Assembly: GCA_002422455.1 (NCBI GenBank)
Contig: DIVK01000060.1
Coordinates: forward strand, 1,237 to 65,236
DNA: 64,000 nucleotides
Direction of reading: 5' to 3'
Source: Rhodoferax sp. UBA6134
GTDB lineage: Bacteria > Pseudomonadota > Gammaproteobacteria > Burkholderiales > Burkholderiaceae_C
Shown: positions 45,697 to 54,931 of the stretch, one piece after another
How positions within the stretch are numbered: the first letter of the stretch is position 1
How the letters are laid out: every line of letters begins with the position of its first letter
The notes under the pieces: model-generated
Databases searched by the model: none
Told to the model about the DNA's origin: nothing
What the model saw: the letters and a program-made list of their open reading frames with translations, nothing else
Translations under genes and position numbers: made by a program

Positions 45697-45737
45697 AACA
45701 AGGGCTAGAGCTTGAAAAGGCGCTAGCCCTTGTTTCA
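45697..45737 (+). terminator. Terminator-like hairpin between rplT and pheS
   Basis: AACAAGGGCTAG and CTAGCCCTTGTT form a 12-bp perfect stem around a 14-nt loop, followed by TTCATT. A shorter GCTAT/ATAGC hairpin precedes it. The sequence resembles a dispersed Comamonadaceae GCTAGCGC...GGGCTAGAG repeat, so it may be a repeat doing the job of a (partial) terminator. Confidence 0.6.
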
Positions 45738-45802
45738 TTGAAGCCGCAGTTTCAGAGAATACCTGCTTGTAGGCGAGTTACGTCGGAACCATAAGAGAAT
45801 TC

Positions 45803-46879
45803 ATGAACGAGTTGAACGTTGTCGTTGAGCGCGCCAGGACTGCCTTTGCGCAGGCTGTCACACCGGCGGACCTGGAAAACGCCAAGGCCTTGTTTCTTGG
45901 CAAGTCGGGGCGCATCACCGAGCTGATGAAGGGCATGGCTGCCCTGACGGTGGATGAAAAGAAGTCACGTGGCGCGGCTATCAATCTTGCCAAGCAGGCG
46001 ATTGAGGCGGCCTTGAATCATCGGCGCCAGGCCCTTGCTGATGCTGAATTGCAGGCGCAACTCCAGGCTGAGGCGCTGGACGTCACCCTGCCGGGCCGCC
46101 GGCGCGGGCAGGGTGGTTTGCATCCGGTGTCGCTCACACTGGAACGGATCGAAGCCATCTTTGGCTCAATGGGCTTTGCCGTGGCCGAGGGCCCCGAAAT
46201 CGAGACCGACTGGTTCAACTTCACTGCCTTGAACACGCCACAGGATCACCCCGCGCGTTCGATGCACGACACCTTCTACGTTGAGGGTGGTTCTGTCAAC
46301 GCCCCCAATCTTTTGCGCACCCACACCAGTCCGATGCAGATTCGCTATGCCGTGCAGCATGTCAAACAGCATCGTGCGGCGATGGCCGGTGGCTCGGTTA
46401 ATGAGGAGTTGTTCTCGGGCTCCATGCCCGAAATTCGCGTTATCGCACCCGGCCGCACCTACCGTGTTGACAGTGATGCCACCCATTCGCCCATGTTCCA
46501 CCAGTGCGAAGGCTTGTGGGTGGGGGAAAACGTCAGCTTCAAAGACCTCAAGTTCGTCTTTACCGACTTTTGCCGTACGTTCTTTGAGTCGGATGATTTG
46601 GTATTGCGATTCCGGCCCAGTTTTTTCCCGTTCACCGAGCCGAGTGCCGAGATTGACATCCAGTTTCAGCGCGGTCCGCTTGCGGGGCGTTGGCTGGAAG
46701 TGGCCGGCTCGGGCCAGGTGCATCCCAACGTGATTCGCAACATGGGGCTGGACCCGGAAAAATACATTGGTTTTGCTTTTGGCATGGGGCCGGACCGGCT
46801 CACCATGCTGCGCTACGGTGTGAATGATTTGCGCCTGTTTTTTGACGGTGACATTCGTTTCCTGTCGCAATTCCAGTAA
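45803..46879 (+). CDS. pheS: Phenylalanine--tRNA ligase, alpha subunit
   Basis: 358 residues. The N-terminal coiled-coil arm (about 1-85) binds tRNA; the class II catalytic domain has [34 protein letters not shown] [49 protein letters not shown] and [18 protein letters not shown]. With PheT it forms the alpha2beta2 enzyme charging tRNA-Phe. It lies 21 bp before pheT. Confidence 0.96.
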   Translation: MNELNVVVERARTAFAQAVTPADLENAKALFLGKSGRITELMKGMAALTVDEKKSRGAAINLAKQAIEAALNHRRQALADAELQAQLQAEALDVTLPGRRRGQGGLHPVSLTLERIEAIFGSMGFAVAEGPEIETDWFNFTALNTPQDHPARSMHDTFYVEGGSVNAPNLLRTHTSPMQIRYAVQHVKQHRAAMAGGSVNEELFSGSMPEIRVIAPGRTYRVDSDATHSPMFHQCEGLWVGENVSFKDLKFVFTDFCRTFFESDDLVLRFRPSFFPFTEPSAEIDIQFQRGPLAGRWLEVAGSGQVHPNVIRNMGLDPEKYIGFAFGMGPDRLTMLRYGVNDLRLFFDGDIRFLSQFQ

Positions 46880-46900
46880 TCCACGAACCAGCCCCTCGTC

Positions 46901-49339
46901 ATGCAATTTCCTGAATCCTGGTTGCGCGAATTTTGCAACCCACCCCTGTCCACCGAGCAGCTTGCCGAGACACTTACCATGGCAGGTCTGGAAGTTGAAG
47001 AACTCAAGCCGGTCGCGCCACCGTTTACGAACGTCGTCGTGGCAGAGATCAGGCAAGCCGTTCAACATCCCAACGCGGATCGTCTGCGCGTGTGCAAGGT
47101 CGATGTCGGCCAGGCGGAGTTGCTCGATATCGTGTGCGGGGCACCCAATGCCCGTGTGGGCATCAAGGTGCCGTGTGCCTTGGTCGGTGCCGAGTTGCCG
47201 GCGGGGGAAGACGGTACACCTTTCCTGATCAAGCTTGGCAAGCTGCGGGGTGTGGAGAGTCAGGGCATGCTGTGTTCCGCCCGGGAGTTAAAACTGTCCG
47301 AAGATCAGGCGGGCCTGCTGGAGTTGGCCGAAGATGCGCCTGTAGGTCAAGACATTCGCGCGTACCTGAACCTCGACGATACCCTGTTCACCCTCAAGCT
47401 CACGCCCAACCTGGCGCATTGTCTGAGTGTATATGGTGTGGCGCGTGAAGTGTCGGCCTTGACCGGCGCACCATTGAAGACGCTTCGATTCCCTGCCGTC
47501 GGTGTCGCCAGCGCAGACCGGTTGCCGGTCAGGGTCAGCGCGCCTGATCTGTGCGGACGTTTCTCCGGCCGCATTGTGCGCCACCTCAATCCCCGGGCCA
47601 GCACCCCGCAATGGATGGTGGATCGGCTGGCGCGCTGCGGCCAGCGCAGCGTCACGACATTGGTGGACATTTCCAACTACGTGATGTTCGAGTTGGGACG
47701 CCCCTCGCATATTTTCGATCTGGAAAAAATTCACGGTGGCCTGGACGTGCGCTGGGGCAAACCCGGCGAACAGCTCAAGCTTCTCAATGGCAGCACGGTT
47801 ACGCTGGATGAGCGGGTTGGCGTGATTGCCGATGACCGGCAAGTGGAGTCGCTCGCGGGCATCATGGGCGGCGACGCGACGGCGGTGTCTGACGACACGC
47901 AGCACGTTTATGTGGAGGCGGCCTTCTGGTGGCCAAAATCCATCGCAGGCCGTTCGCGTCGCTTCAATTTTTCAACCGAGGCGGGCCACCGGTTCGAACG
48001 CGGAGTGGACCCGGGCCAGACCGTGGAGCACGTCGAGCGCATCACGCAGTTGATTCTTGATATTTGCGGTACGGCCACCACGGTGTGTGGCCCCATCGAC
48101 GATCTGCAGGTGAATATGCCTGCTGCCGTCGCGGTCAACCTGCGCGTGGCACGTGCCAGCAAGGTTATCGGCATGCCGCTCACGCAGGCGCAATGTACTG
48201 ACGCGCTGACGCGCCTGGGGCTGTCTGTCACGCAAAGTGACGGCATCCTCACCGTGCTGCCACCAGCGTACCGCTTTGACCTGCAAATTGAAGAAGACCT
48301 GATCGAGGAGGTGGCGCGCATGGTGGGGTACAACAACCTGCCGCAGACACCGCCGCTGGGGCCGATCACCGCCAAAATTCGCCCGGAGGCGCAGCGCAGT
48401 CCGTTTGCCGTGCGCCGTGCCATCGCTGCATTGGGTTATCAGGAAACCATCAACTTCAGTTTCGTTGAAGAGCGCTGGGAGCATGAGATTGGTGGCAACC
48501 CCAACCCTATCAAGTTACTCAACCCGATCGCCAGCCAAATGAGTGTGATGCGCTCGTCTTTGTTGGGTTCGCTGCTGCAAGTGTTGAAGTTCAACCTTGA
48601 TCGCAAAGCCCAGCGTGTGCGAGTATTTGAGCTGGGACGCGTTTTCTTGCGCGATGCCAGCGTCGAAAATACCGACTCCACCGTTGCGGGCTTTCGTCAA
48701 CCCATGCGCGTGGCGGGTATGGCGTGCGGCGGTGCCGACGCGCTGCAATGGGGATGCAAGGACCTGGATGCCGATTTCTTTGACGTTAAAGGCGATGTAG
48801 AAGCATTGTTGGCGCCGTGCAAACCGACCTTTGTGCCCGGCGAGCATCCCGCCATGCATCCGGGGCGCTGTGCCCGCGTCTTGCTGGCGGGTGTGGCGAT
48901 TGGTTTCGTCGGTGAGTTGCATCCCAGGTGGCGTCAAACTTACGATCTGGCGCACGCGCCCATCATGTTTGAGCTGGAGCTTGACGCCGTGCTGCAGCGC
49001 GAGGTGCCGGTGTTCAAGGCTGTGGTCAAGCACCAGGCCGTGGAGCGTGACATTGCCTTGATGATGGATGAGTCAGTTACCCATGCCGCATTGATGGCTG
49101 CGGTCTGGGCCGCACCCACGACAGGGCTGCTGCGAGATGCCGCCCTGTTTGATATCTATCGCCCCAAGACCGCCAGGGACCCGGGCGGGGCTGTCGTGCC
49201 ATGTCACGAGAAGAGTATGGCTGTGCGCCTGACACTCAACAGCGAAGATGCCACTTTGACGGAAGAACAAATCGACGCTGCAGTACAAGCGGTGGTGGGC
49301 TCGTTGATGGACACACTGGGTGCGCGTCAACGTGCCTGA
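46901..49339 (+). CDS. pheT: Phenylalanine--tRNA ligase, beta subunit
   Basis: 812 residues. In order: N-terminal tRNA-binding OB domain ([26 protein letters not shown]), B3/4 editing domain ([20 protein letters not shown]), B5 domain, catalytic-like core ([43 protein letters not shown]) and C-terminal FDX-ACB anticodon-binding domain ([25 protein letters not shown]). It performs editing of mischarged Tyr-tRNA-Phe. Normal length. Confidence 0.96.
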   Translation: MQFPESWLREFCNPPLSTEQLAETLTMAGLEVEELKPVAPPFTNVVVAEIRQAVQHPNADRLRVCKVDVGQAELLDIVCGAPNARVGIKVPCALVGAELPAGEDGTPFLIKLGKLRGVESQGMLCSARELKLSEDQAGLLELAEDAPVGQDIRAYLNLDDTLFTLKLTPNLAHCLSVYGVAREVSALTGAPLKTLRFPAVGVASADRLPVRVSAPDLCGRFSGRIVRHLNPRASTPQWMVDRLARCGQRSVTTLVDISNYVMFELGRPSHIFDLEKIHGGLDVRWGKPGEQLKLLNGSTVTLDERVGVIADDRQVESLAGIMGGDATAVSDDTQHVYVEAAFWWPKSIAGRSRRFNFSTEAGHRFERGVDPGQTVEHVERITQLILDICGTATTVCGPIDDLQVNMPAAVAVNLRVARASKVIGMPLTQAQCTDALTRLGLSVTQSDGILTVLPPAYRFDLQIEEDLIEEVARMVGYNNLPQTPPLGPITAKIRPEAQRSPFAVRRAIAALGYQETINFSFVEERWEHEIGGNPNPIKLLNPIASQMSVMRSSLLGSLLQVLKFNLDRKAQRVRVFELGRVFLRDASVENTDSTVAGFRQPMRVAGMACGGADALQWGCKDLDADFFDVKGDVEALLAPCKPTFVPGEHPAMHPGRCARVLLAGVAIGFVGELHPRWRQTYDLAHAPIMFELELDAVLQREVPVFKAVVKHQAVERDIALMMDESVTHAALMAAVWAAPTTGLLRDAALFDIYRPKTARDPGGAVVPCHEKSMAVRLTLNSEDATLTEEQIDAAVQAVVGSLMDTLGARQRA

Positions 49340-49376
49340 GCCCTTACGTTCCAACCCTAAAAGAAGCGAGGACGGA

Positions 49377-49718
49377 ATGGACATCACCGTTGAAAGTCTG
49401 GAAACTCCCGCGCTGACCAAGGCGCAGCTGGCTGAATTGTTGTTTGAGAAAATTGGCTTGAACAAACGTGAATCAAAGGACATGATCGATGCGTTTTTTG
49501 ACCTAATTTCCGATACCCTTGTCGGTGGAGCCGATGTCAAGATATCCGGTTTTGGCAATTTTCAGATCCGGACCAAGGCGCCGCGCCCGGGGCGAAATCC
49601 TCGAACCGGCGAAACGATCCCCATTCAGGCGCGTCGTGTGGTGACCTTTCATGCCAGTCACAAACTCAAAGAACAAATTCAGGAGGATGGCTGTACGATT
49701 CCGGCACTTCAAGACTGA
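49377..49718 (+). CDS. ihfA: Integration host factor, alpha subunit
   Basis: 113 residues. [71 protein letters not shown] is the standard HU/IHF fold with the DNA-intercalating beta arm. IHF bends DNA in recombination and transcription. The ATG at 49377 has AGGACGGA just before; the frame is open upstream into the pheT end, where residues are not family-like. Confidence 0.95.
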   Translation: MDITVESLETPALTKAQLAELLFEKIGLNKRESKDMIDAFFDLISDTLVGGADVKISGFGNFQIRTKAPRPGRNPRTGETIPIQARRVVTFHASHKLKEQIQEDGCTIPALQD

Positions 49719-49812
49719 TTTTTCATTGTCAATATCCAGGCGACCTGCGGCTTTACATGCTACAGCAACCTAAAGTACCCTGAAAGCTTTCGTTCCTACC
49801 GCATTGATTTCA

Positions 49813-50259
49813 ATGGAGAAAGCCTTACCATCCATACCTGCTAAGCGCTACTTCACCATCGGTGAAGTGGGTGACTTGTGCGGTGTCAAACCTCACGTGC
49901 TACGGTACTGGGAGCAGGAGTTTACGCAACTCCGCCCCATGAAACGGCGTGGTAATCGCCGCTATTACCAGCATCATGAGGTGTTGATGATCCGTCGTAT
50001 CCGCGACTTGCTTTACGACCAGGGTTTTACCATCAGTGGTGCTCGCAACAAGATGCAGGAAATCCTGCAGGCTGAACGTGACAAAAAAAGCCATGCTGGG
50101 ACATTGCAGGTTGACGTTAAAGTCAGCGACTCCGAATTGGAGAAGATCAAGAATGCTCGCATCCCCGCACCGGATGGGTCTGCTACGGATCAGTGGCAGT
50201 TCGTACGGCAAGAACTGATTGAAATTCGCAACTTCTTGTCGTTGGCGGACCAGATTTGA
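49813..50259 (+). CDS. MerR family transcriptional regulator
   Basis: 148 residues. The winged helix YFTIGEVGDLCGVKPHVLRYWEQEFTQLRPMKRRGNRRYYQHHEVLMIRRIRDLLYDQGFTISGARNKMQEIL is complete, followed by a short coiled-coil dimer helix. No Cys residues are placed for metal sensing, so the effector is unknown. A MerR gene at exactly this position after ihfA is conserved in betaproteobacteria. ATG at 49813 preferred because similarity begins nearby. Confidence 0.88.
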   Translation: MEKALPSIPAKRYFTIGEVGDLCGVKPHVLRYWEQEFTQLRPMKRRGNRRYYQHHEVLMIRRIRDLLYDQGFTISGARNKMQEILQAERDKKSHAGTLQVDVKVSDSELEKIKNARIPAPDGSATDQWQFVRQELIEIRNFLSLADQI

Positions 50260-50285
50260 TCTTCTGCGGTTACAATAAAAGGGAT

Positions 50286-50362
50286 CGGTGTGTGGCGCAG
50301 CCTGGTAGCGCACTTGCATGGGGTGCAAGGGGTCGAAGGTTCGAATCCTTTCACACCGACCA
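50286..50362 (+). tRNA. tRNA-Pro (GGG)
   Basis: 77 nt folding as a full cloverleaf. Acceptor CGGTGTG/CACACCG with the C1-G72 pair typical of bacterial tRNA-Pro, D-arm GCGC/GCGC, anticodon arm CTTGC-ATGGGGT-GCAAG giving anticodon GGG, T-loop TTCGAAT, and an encoded CCA end. Confidence 0.95.
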
Positions 50363-50370
50363 GTAAAATA

Positions 50371-50408
50371 GGGGGACAGATTTTGCTCTGTGGCCCCTTT
50401 CTTTTTGT
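50371..50408 (+). terminator. Intrinsic terminator of tRNA-Pro
   Basis: GGGGGACAGA and TCTGTGGCCCC form a stem around TTTTGC and are followed by TTTCTTTTTGTTTG. Confidence 0.75.
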
Positions 50409-50506
50409 TTGTTTCTGTTGAATTCCTGGCGGTGATTGGTACGGAATGCACTGAGCCGCTGAATTGGCGGCTGGAAGTTTTACCGTGTATTTCGAAATAG
50501 CGTTTT

Positions 50507-51067
50507 ATGCCATTGCCTGATAATCAAACTCCTCGAAAAGAGATTCACGCCAGACAGATAACCTGCAAGGGATATCAGCGGGAAGACGGTCTATGGGATG
50601 TCGATGCGCATATTGTTGACGCGAAAACGTACGCTGTGGACAATGCTCACCGGGGCACAGTAAACCCGGGAGAGCCCATTCATGAGATGTGGATTCGCCT
50701 GACGGTTGACGTGGAACTCCTTGTTCACGATTGTATTGCCGTGACGGATCACTCCCCTTATGGATACTGTGGTGATATTACGGGGATTTTTAAAAAATTA
50801 ATTGGTGAAACAATCGCCCCTGGTTGGAATCGACGCGTTAAGGAACTGGTGGCGGGTGTGCAGGGCTGTACGCATTTGGCCGATCTCGTTGGCCCGGCTA
50901 CAACTACTATCTATCAAAGCATGGCGGGTATCAGTAAAGGAAAATGCGAGGCGGAAAAATCAAAACCGTTTTATATTGACGGCTGCCATGTTTGGGCGAG
51001 CGATGGAGATCAAGTGCTGAAATTTCATCCGGAATTCCATGCGGGGAAAACGGAAAAGCAACGTTAG
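50507..51067 (+). CDS. DUF2889 protein
   Basis: 186 residues, cytoplasmic. Conserved segments are EIHARQITCKGYQREDGLWDVDAHIVDAKTY, GEPIHEMWIRLTVD, IAPGWNRRVKELVAGVQGCTHLADLVGPATTTIYQ and CHVWASDGDQVLKFHPEFH. The family is found in proteobacteria, some members near aromatic or vanillate-type degradation genes, but has no assigned role. The Cys/His residues could bind metal. It is followed after 26 bp by the MAPEG gene. Confidence 0.8.
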   Translation: MPLPDNQTPRKEIHARQITCKGYQREDGLWDVDAHIVDAKTYAVDNAHRGTVNPGEPIHEMWIRLTVDVELLVHDCIAVTDHSPYGYCGDITGIFKKLIGETIAPGWNRRVKELVAGVQGCTHLADLVGPATTTIYQSMAGISKGKCEAEKSKPFYIDGCHVWASDGDQVLKFHPEFHAGKTEKQR

Positions 51068-51093
51068 AATTTTAAAACCTATAGGAGACAAAA

Positions 51094-51516
51094 ATGAACA
51101 CTTCACTCTATGCACTTGCCGGATTTGCCGGATGGACTTTGTTGCTTGCCTTTTTATTGCTGAATATGAGGGGTTATTATGCTTTCCTGAGTGGTAACAA
51201 AATAGCCCTGAACAAATTCTCTCCGGATGGAAATGACGTGCCAGGATTTGGAAAGAGGCTCACACGTGCCCATCTGAACTGCCTTGAAATGCTGCCCATT
51301 TTCGCCAGTCTTGTTGTGGTTGCTTCTTTGTCAAGTCAATTGGCCGTTATGGAGACCACAGCTCTGTATGTGCTTTATGCCCGCATAGCCCAGTCAACGG
51401 TACACATGATTTCAACCAGTTTGGTTGCTGTCCTTTTGCGTGCGACTTTTTGGGTTATTCAACTGGGTCTGCTCTCGTCCTATGCCTACCAGTTGCTCAA
51501 GCCTGTGTTGGGCTAG
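51094..51516 (+). CDS. MAPEG family membrane protein
   Basis: 140 residues with four membrane helices. [20 protein letters not shown] matches the E-x-x-P-rich region of the MAPEG superfamily (microsomal glutathione transferase-like); [14 protein letters not shown] is the usual second signature. Bacterial members may conjugate glutathione to lipophilic compounds; no activity can be assigned. The stop codon TAG (51514-51516) is formed at the junction with the inserted IS630 element, but removing the element restores the same stop. Confidence 0.83.
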   Translation: MNTSLYALAGFAGWTLLLAFLLLNMRGYYAFLSGNKIALNKFSPDGNDVPGFGKRLTRAHLNCLEMLPIFASLVVVASLSSQLAVMETTALYVLYARIAQSTVHMISTSLVAVLLRATFWVIQLGLLSSYAYQLLKPVLG

Positions 51517-52598
51517 TGTCCTGAGTTAGAAATTCGCAGACAAAAGCGCTCGATGCTGGCCAGAATGACGTCGGCGGATTTCGTCCAGATAAACGGCTTG
51601 GGCTCGGCGTTATTGATTTTGAGGTAGGCGCGAATGGCATCTTCGAGCTCGCGGGTCGAACGATGCGTGCCACGACGAATCTGTTTTTCGGTCAGGGTTG
51701 CGAACCAGCGTTCGACTTGATTGAGCCAGGACGCCGAGGTTGGCGTGAAATGAACCTGAAAGCGCGGATGGCGCGCAAACCAGTTGCGGATGGTTGACGT
51801 CTTATGCGTGCCGTAGTTGTCCATCACGAGATGAATATCCAGATCCGTGGGAACGGATGCCTCAATCGTGCGCAGGAATTTCAAGAATTCGCTGCTGCGA
51901 TGGCGTCGGTGCAATTCCCCTATGACCTTGCCAGTCGCGATGTCGAGGGCAGCAAACAAAGTTGTCGTGCCATGACGCTCGTAGTCGTGGGTGCGTCGCT
52001 CAGCGACGCCGGGCGCCAGCGGCAAAATGGGCTGCGTGCGGTCGAGCGCCTGAATCTGGCTTTTTTCATCGACGCACAGCACCATGGCCTTCAGCGGCGG
52101 ATCAATGTACAGGCCCACGATGTCGCGGGTCTTCTCGACAAACAAGGGGTCGGTGGAGAGTTTGAACGTCTCTTGACGGTGAGGCTGCAAACCGAAAGCG
52201 CGCCAAATCCGGCTAACCGCTGTTTGCGACAGCTTCGCCTCGCGTGCCATCATCCGCGTGCTCCAATGGGTGGCATTCATCGGCGCTCCTTCGAGCGTCT
52301 TGGCGATGACGGCGTCCACACGCGCGTCGTCTATCGTGCGCGGTGCCCCTGAACGCGGCGCGTCCAGCAAACCATCGAGCCGCGATTGCACAAAGCGACC
52401 GCGCCACTTGCACACAGTCTGCGGTGCGACCGCGAGCTTGAGCGCGACGGCTTTGTTCTCGGCGCCAGCCGAGCATGCAAGGATGATCCGCGAACGCAAG
52501 GCCAGCGCTTGCGCGGTCTTGCGCCGCCTGGCCCACGCCTGCAACTGTTCTCGTTCTGATTCGTTCAACACCAACTGCGCTTTTGGTCGACCTGCCAT
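51513..52598 (-). CDS. IS630 family transposase
   Basis: 361 residues from ATG 52598 ([17 protein letters not shown]), preceded by GCGAGGCTC; the frame is open to 52658 but without a better site. An N-terminal helix-turn-helix ([23 protein letters not shown]) precedes a DDE domain with Asp in [14 protein letters not shown], Asp in [10 protein letters not shown] and Glu in [16 protein letters not shown]. The TAG stop is not wholly inside the element: it uses the TA target duplication plus one flanking base. Confidence 0.92.
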   Translation of the reverse strand: MAGRPKAQLVLNESEREQLQAWARRRKTAQALALRSRIILACSAGAENKAVALKLAVAPQTVCKWRGRFVQSRLDGLLDAPRSGAPRTIDDARVDAVIAKTLEGAPMNATHWSTRMMAREAKLSQTAVSRIWRAFGLQPHRQETFKLSTDPLFVEKTRDIVGLYIDPPLKAMVLCVDEKSQIQALDRTQPILPLAPGVAERRTHDYERHGTTTLFAALDIATGKVIGELHRRHRSSEFLKFLRTIEASVPTDLDIHLVMDNYGTHKTSTIRNWFARHPRFQVHFTPTSASWLNQVERWFATLTEKQIRRGTHRSTRELEDAIRAYLKINNAEPKPFIWTKSADVILASIERFCLRISNSGH

Positions 52599-52679
52599 GT
52601 GAGCCTCGCTGTCGTGAATTCGATATTCACAACATAGTCGATATTCAAAATAATTCAACTAATTTCTAACTCAGGACAC
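51516..52679. mobile_element. Complete IS630-family insertion sequence
   Basis: A 1164-bp element with perfect 19-bp terminal inverted repeats (GTGTCCTGAGTTAGAAATT at the left, its reverse complement at 52661-52679), flanked by the TA duplication (51514-51515 and 52680-52681) characteristic of IS630/Tc1-mariner transposition. It carries one transposase gene on the minus strand and appears intact and therefore recent. Confidence 0.93.
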
Positions 52680-52695
52680 TAGATGGACGTAGAGT

Positions 52696-53283
52696 TTATT
52701 CATCCTTACCGAGAGCGGTGCGGAATTTTTCCAACCGGGCATCGTAGTCGACAGCGTCACCGTAATCCAGAAACTGCTTGTAGCGGGCGTGTGTGCCCAG
52801 AATCTTACGGGCGTGTTTGATTGGGCAAAAATACTGTTCGGTGCGTGCCAGAATCTCGGTCGTGTAGGCCATGAGCCCATTGCCATATTCGCAGTAGGTG
52901 CAGTGGAATTTTTCGATGAAGTTAAGATGGGCAAGGTGACGCCGATCAAACATCATGTAGTTGGCGCGGCGCACCTTGGTCACACCGTAAACCGGGAAAC
53001 TGGTCCATTGGTAGAAGCTGACGCACAGGTCCAGCATCAACAGCGGAAAAATCATGCTGTAAATGATGGGCCCGGTAATCAAGTTTAGCGGGCGGTTGGT
53101 GACCAGCCAGCGGAAGAAATTTTTCTTGAGCTTTCGGTGTTCGGCCATTACCGAAGAATCGAACTCGATGCGTTTGCCCTTGACTTGGAAGAATATTTTG
53201 TTTTCTTGGTCCTTGATGACTGCGTGCAAGTCATCTTCAAGTGCCTCCATTTGGGCCAGTATCCGGGACACTCGTTCGTTCAT
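52696..53283 (-). CDS. Conserved hypothetical membrane protein
   Basis: 195 residues. A charged, helical N-terminus (ILAQMEALEDDLHAVIKDQ), then one or two membrane segments (LNLITGPIIYSMIFPLLMLDLCVSFYQ), and a soluble C-terminal part with FHCTYCEYGNG and FCPIKHARK, where Cys and His are placed like a small metal or haem site. I do not recognise a characterised family. It ends 17 bp from the IS630 element and was not disrupted by it. Confidence 0.7.
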   Translation of the reverse strand: MNERVSRILAQMEALEDDLHAVIKDQENKIFFQVKGKRIEFDSSVMAEHRKLKKNFFRWLVTNRPLNLITGPIIYSMIFPLLMLDLCVSFYQWTSFPVYGVTKVRRANYMMFDRRHLAHLNFIEKFHCTYCEYGNGLMAYTTEILARTEQYFCPIKHARKILGTHARYKQFLDYGDAVDYDARLEKFRTALGKDE

Positions 53284-53410
53284 GGGGTTCCTTTGCTGCA
53301 GGAGAGCGCTCGCCCGGTGGGGCGAGATGACAAAACGCAGCGGCTTTTTGCTTCAGACCCTGTTGTGGATCAATGTGTTGTGCTGCAGCACTGTAGCGTT
53401 TGAATTCGAT

Positions 53411-53980
53411 TCAGTACGCGGTGGACTCCATTGCCGGCAGGCTGGCGGTTTCCTGTACATCGGTTGACACACGTCGGGCACCGTCAAAACGGTGGCTCCA
53501 GTACGCCAGCGCCATATCTTCTACCCGCACCTCGGAACCTGGTTTGGGAGAGTGGATGAACTTGCCTTCGCCGATGTAAATGCCAACGTGGCTGAAGGTG
53601 CGCCGCATGGTGTTGAAGAACACCAAGTCACCGGGTCGCAGGTCGGTCCGATCGATTTTTTGCGTGGCAGCAGCTTGCTGTTCCGCTTTGCGGGGGAGGA
53701 TCAGGCCCACCGTTTGTTGATACATGGCTCGCACAAAACCGCTGCAATCAAAGCCGGTTTCCACTGTGTTGCCACCGCGCCGGTAGGGCACGCCCAGAAA
53801 GCCTAGGGCTGTGACGACCAGCTCCGACGCTTTCTCGCTGACGGAGTGTCGCACCTGATCGACTTGCTTCAACAGCCCCTTGTCCGCCAGGAATTGATCC
53901 ATGTCATCGGCCGCGCCAGGGGGGAGTGCGTACGCATGGGCAGTAAAAAGAAGGGTGACGAGGATGGCGGAAATTCGCAT
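53411..53980 (-). CDS. NlpC/P60 (C40) cell-wall hydrolase
   Basis: 189 residues with a signal peptide (RISAILVTLLFTAHAYA). The catalytic domain has the nucleophile Cys in FDCSGFVRAMYQ, His in FSHVGIYIGEGKFIHSPKPG and the preceding LVVTALGFLGVPYRRGGNT. Such enzymes cleave peptidoglycan stem peptides in the periplasm. It is a single-domain form without LysM or SH3 targeting modules, monocistronic. Confidence 0.9.
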   Translation of the reverse strand: MRISAILVTLLFTAHAYALPPGAADDMDQFLADKGLLKQVDQVRHSVSEKASELVVTALGFLGVPYRRGGNTVETGFDCSGFVRAMYQQTVGLILPRKAEQQAAATQKIDRTDLRPGDLVFFNTMRRTFSHVGIYIGEGKFIHSPKPGSEVRVEDMALAYWSHRFDGARRVSTDVQETASLPAMESTAY

Positions 53981-54094
53981 GGCGGCTAGGATACTTGCAG
54001 TTCAAAGGCGCTGTCAAGCTTCAGACTACGCTGAACAAGTGCCCTCAAAACAGAGCACCCTGTTGTATTGAAGGCTGAAGGCGAGAAACCAAGA

Positions 54095-54805
54095 TTACCC
54101 GAGTACGTCCAGCAGCCGGTCCAGCCCGCCGCTGTTGATCGCCACCATGGCCTGTTCGCGCACCTTCGGTTTGGCGTGGTAAGCCACCGACAAGCCTGCT
54201 TCGCCCATCATGGGCAGGTCGTTTGCGCCGTCGCCCATGGCAATGGCCTGGCTGGGCTGGATGCCCAGTTGCGCACAGGTTTCGAGCAGCATTTTGCGTT
54301 TTTCAGCGCCATCGCAAATATCGCCCCACGGCTGGTCAATCATGCGGCCGGTGAGCAAGCCGTTCTGTACGTCCAGCACGTTGGAGCGCATGTAGTCGAT
54401 GCCCAGCCGTTCGCACACGCGGTTGGCAAAAAACGTGAAGCCGCCGGAGACCAGCAGCACTTTCATGCCTACCTTCTTGCAGGCGGCCACCAGCTCAGCG
54501 GCACCGGGGTTGAGCTGCAGGCGCTGTGCATAAACCTCTTCCATGCTGCGCAGGCTGACGCCTTTGAGCAAGGCCACGCGCCGGCGCAGGCTTTCCTTGA
54601 AGTCGGCGATTTCGCCGCGCATGGTGGCCTCGGTGATGGCCGCCACTTGCGGCTTGCGGCCAACGGCATCGGCAATTTCATCCACACATTCGATATTGAT
54701 GAGGGTGGAGTCCATGTCGAAGGCGATCAACCTGAAGTCGTGAAGGTTCAGTGGCGGAGTGAAGCCCTGAATGACGAGGCCAGGGGAGAGTTCAGTGCGT
54801 TGCAT
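54095..54805 (-). CDS. serB: Phosphoserine phosphatase
   Basis: 236 residues, HAD superfamily: nucleophile motif LIAFDMDSTLINIECVDEIAD, motif II/III region LLVSGGFTFFANRVCERLGIDYMRSN and motif IV AMGDGANDLPMMGEAGLSVAYHAKP. It performs the last step of serine biosynthesis. The start at 54805 (MQRTELSPGLVIQG) fits the family; an in-frame ATG at 54928 would add an unrelated stretch. It lies just downstream of mfd on the same strand. Confidence 0.92.
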   Translation of the reverse strand: MQRTELSPGLVIQGFTPPLNLHDFRLIAFDMDSTLINIECVDEIADAVGRKPQVAAITEATMRGEIADFKESLRRRVALLKGVSLRSMEEVYAQRLQLNPGAAELVAACKKVGMKVLLVSGGFTFFANRVCERLGIDYMRSNVLDVQNGLLTGRMIDQPWGDICDGAEKRKMLLETCAQLGIQPSQAIAMGDGANDLPMMGEAGLSVAYHAKPKVREQAMVAINSGGLDRLLDVLG

Positions 54806-54931
54806 GGAAATATCTACTATTGTCCTGATGGCTTCTTGTGAATGATTGACATGGGCTGGGTGCTTATTTGATATCCGAAACAAGCCGTTTCCAGGGGGCG
54901 ATTTCGGGTTCAGCCCATGTCCGAGCATATG

